Shown: positions 7,141-7,296 of the stretch, piece after piece
Layout: each line of letters opens with the position of its first letter
Position numbering within the stretch: the stretch's first letter is position 1
DNA from: Archangium sp.
GTDB taxonomy: Bacteria; Myxococcota; Myxococcia; Myxococcales; Myxococcaceae
DNA: 7,296 nucleotides
NCBI GenBank assembly: GCA_016793585.1
Contig: JAEUJR010000040.1
Location: 1-7,296, forward strand
Reading direction: 5' to 3'
The notes under the pieces: generated by a model
What the model was told of the DNA's origin: nothing
Seen by the model: the letters and a program-made list of their open reading frames with translations, nothing else
Databases searched by the model: none
Translations under genes and position numbers: made by a program

Positions 7141-7221
7141 CCTGCTCCACTGCTGCAACGCGTCAGCGTCGACGAATGTGTTGCGCAAATGTGCGGAAAG
7201 TCTCAGTATCGCACCTCTTCC
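7141..7221. promoter_or_regulatory. Divergent region between rel and the CxxC gene
   Basis: About 81 bases separate rel from a gene reading the other way, so the rel operon promoter should lie here or slightly inside the neighbour. On the minus strand GATACT (7210-7205) has four of six matches to a -10 box, but no -35 box stands at the right distance. Base composition is more A/T-rich than in the flanking genes. Confidence 0.35.
7145..7148 (-). promoter_or_regulatory. Possible ribosome binding site of rel, favouring GTG 7140
   Basis: GGAG on the minus strand, four bases before GTG 7140. The competing TTG starts at 7122 and 7188 have no purine-rich site at a useful distance. Spacing is slightly short, so the assignment is moderate. 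Confidence 0.5.
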
Positions 7222-7296
7222 ATGACGGCGTTCCTGACCAAATCGCTTGGAGTCGTCTGCGCGAACTGCGACTTCCTCAACGTCGTCGGTGCCGTG
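7222..7296 (+). CDS. Start of an unknown gene with a CxxC motif (3' end outside window)
   Basis: Twenty-five codons are open to the right edge. The sequence begins MTAFLTKSLGVVCANCDFLN and ends VVGAV. Cys13 and Cys16 form a CxxC knuckle near the N-terminus followed by an asparagine, as in zinc-ribbon proteins, which would need a second cysteine pair just beyond the window. Third positions are G or C in 21 of 25 codons, matching real genes here. There is no clear ribosome binding site before the ATG at 7222. An in-frame ATG at 7189 is an alternative start, but the bases between are less G/C-rich at third positions and overlap the longest rel start option. The rest of the protein, and so its function, cannot be judged. 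It is divergent from rel. Confidence 0.55.
   Translation, partial: MTAFLTKSLGVVCANCDFLNVVGAV

Noticed and set aside
1..7296. Search for CRISPR repeats, insertion sequences, tRNA genes, defence or secretion clusters
   Set aside because: No regularly spaced repeats, terminal inverted repeats with a transposase, cloverleaf sequences or defence domains were seen. Almost all bases belong to ordinary genes of uniform composition.

Overview
The window is a compact, high-GC (strong G/C preference at third codon positions) stretch of ordinary bacterial chromosome. The organism is probably a myxobacterium or close relative (Myxococcota). This is inferred from codon use, from a long Rel with the deltaproteobacterial-type N-terminus and TGS/ACT layout, and from small proline-rich exported proteins of the kind common in that group. 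No single marker proves it.

Layout from left to right. Bases 2-1789 (+) are the C-terminal two thirds of the disaggregase ClpB, cut by the left edge. Tail-to-tail with it is a minus-strand pair: truA (tRNA pseudouridine synthase, 3118-2345) followed, with a 14-base overlap, by a multi-pass membrane protein of unknown function (2358-1786). A 133-base divergent gap separates truA from a small plus-strand protein with an N-terminal membrane anchor and three cysteines (3252-3656). Its stop codon directly abuts the stop codon of the next minus-strand group. That group is transcribed from right to left: rel (bifunctional (p)ppGpp synthetase/hydrolase, 7140-4936), then ridA (enamine/imine deaminase, 4923-4537), then an exported proline-rich protein of unknown function (4490-3657). 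A further gene with a CxxC motif starts at 7222 on the plus strand, divergent from rel, and runs off the right edge.

The recognisable genes are housekeeping and stress functions: protein disaggregation, tRNA modification, stringent response and metabolite damage control. Gaps of 12 and 46 bases make a rel-ridA-exported protein operon likely, which would place an envelope protein of unknown function under the same promoter as the alarmone enzyme. Both convergent junctions have no intergenic DNA (a 4-base overlap and 0 bases), so no intrinsic terminator fits between them. I saw no mobile element, CRISPR array, RNA gene or phage feature, and no convincing new multi-gene system. The most open items are the three unknown membrane or exported proteins and the truncated CxxC gene at the right edge.
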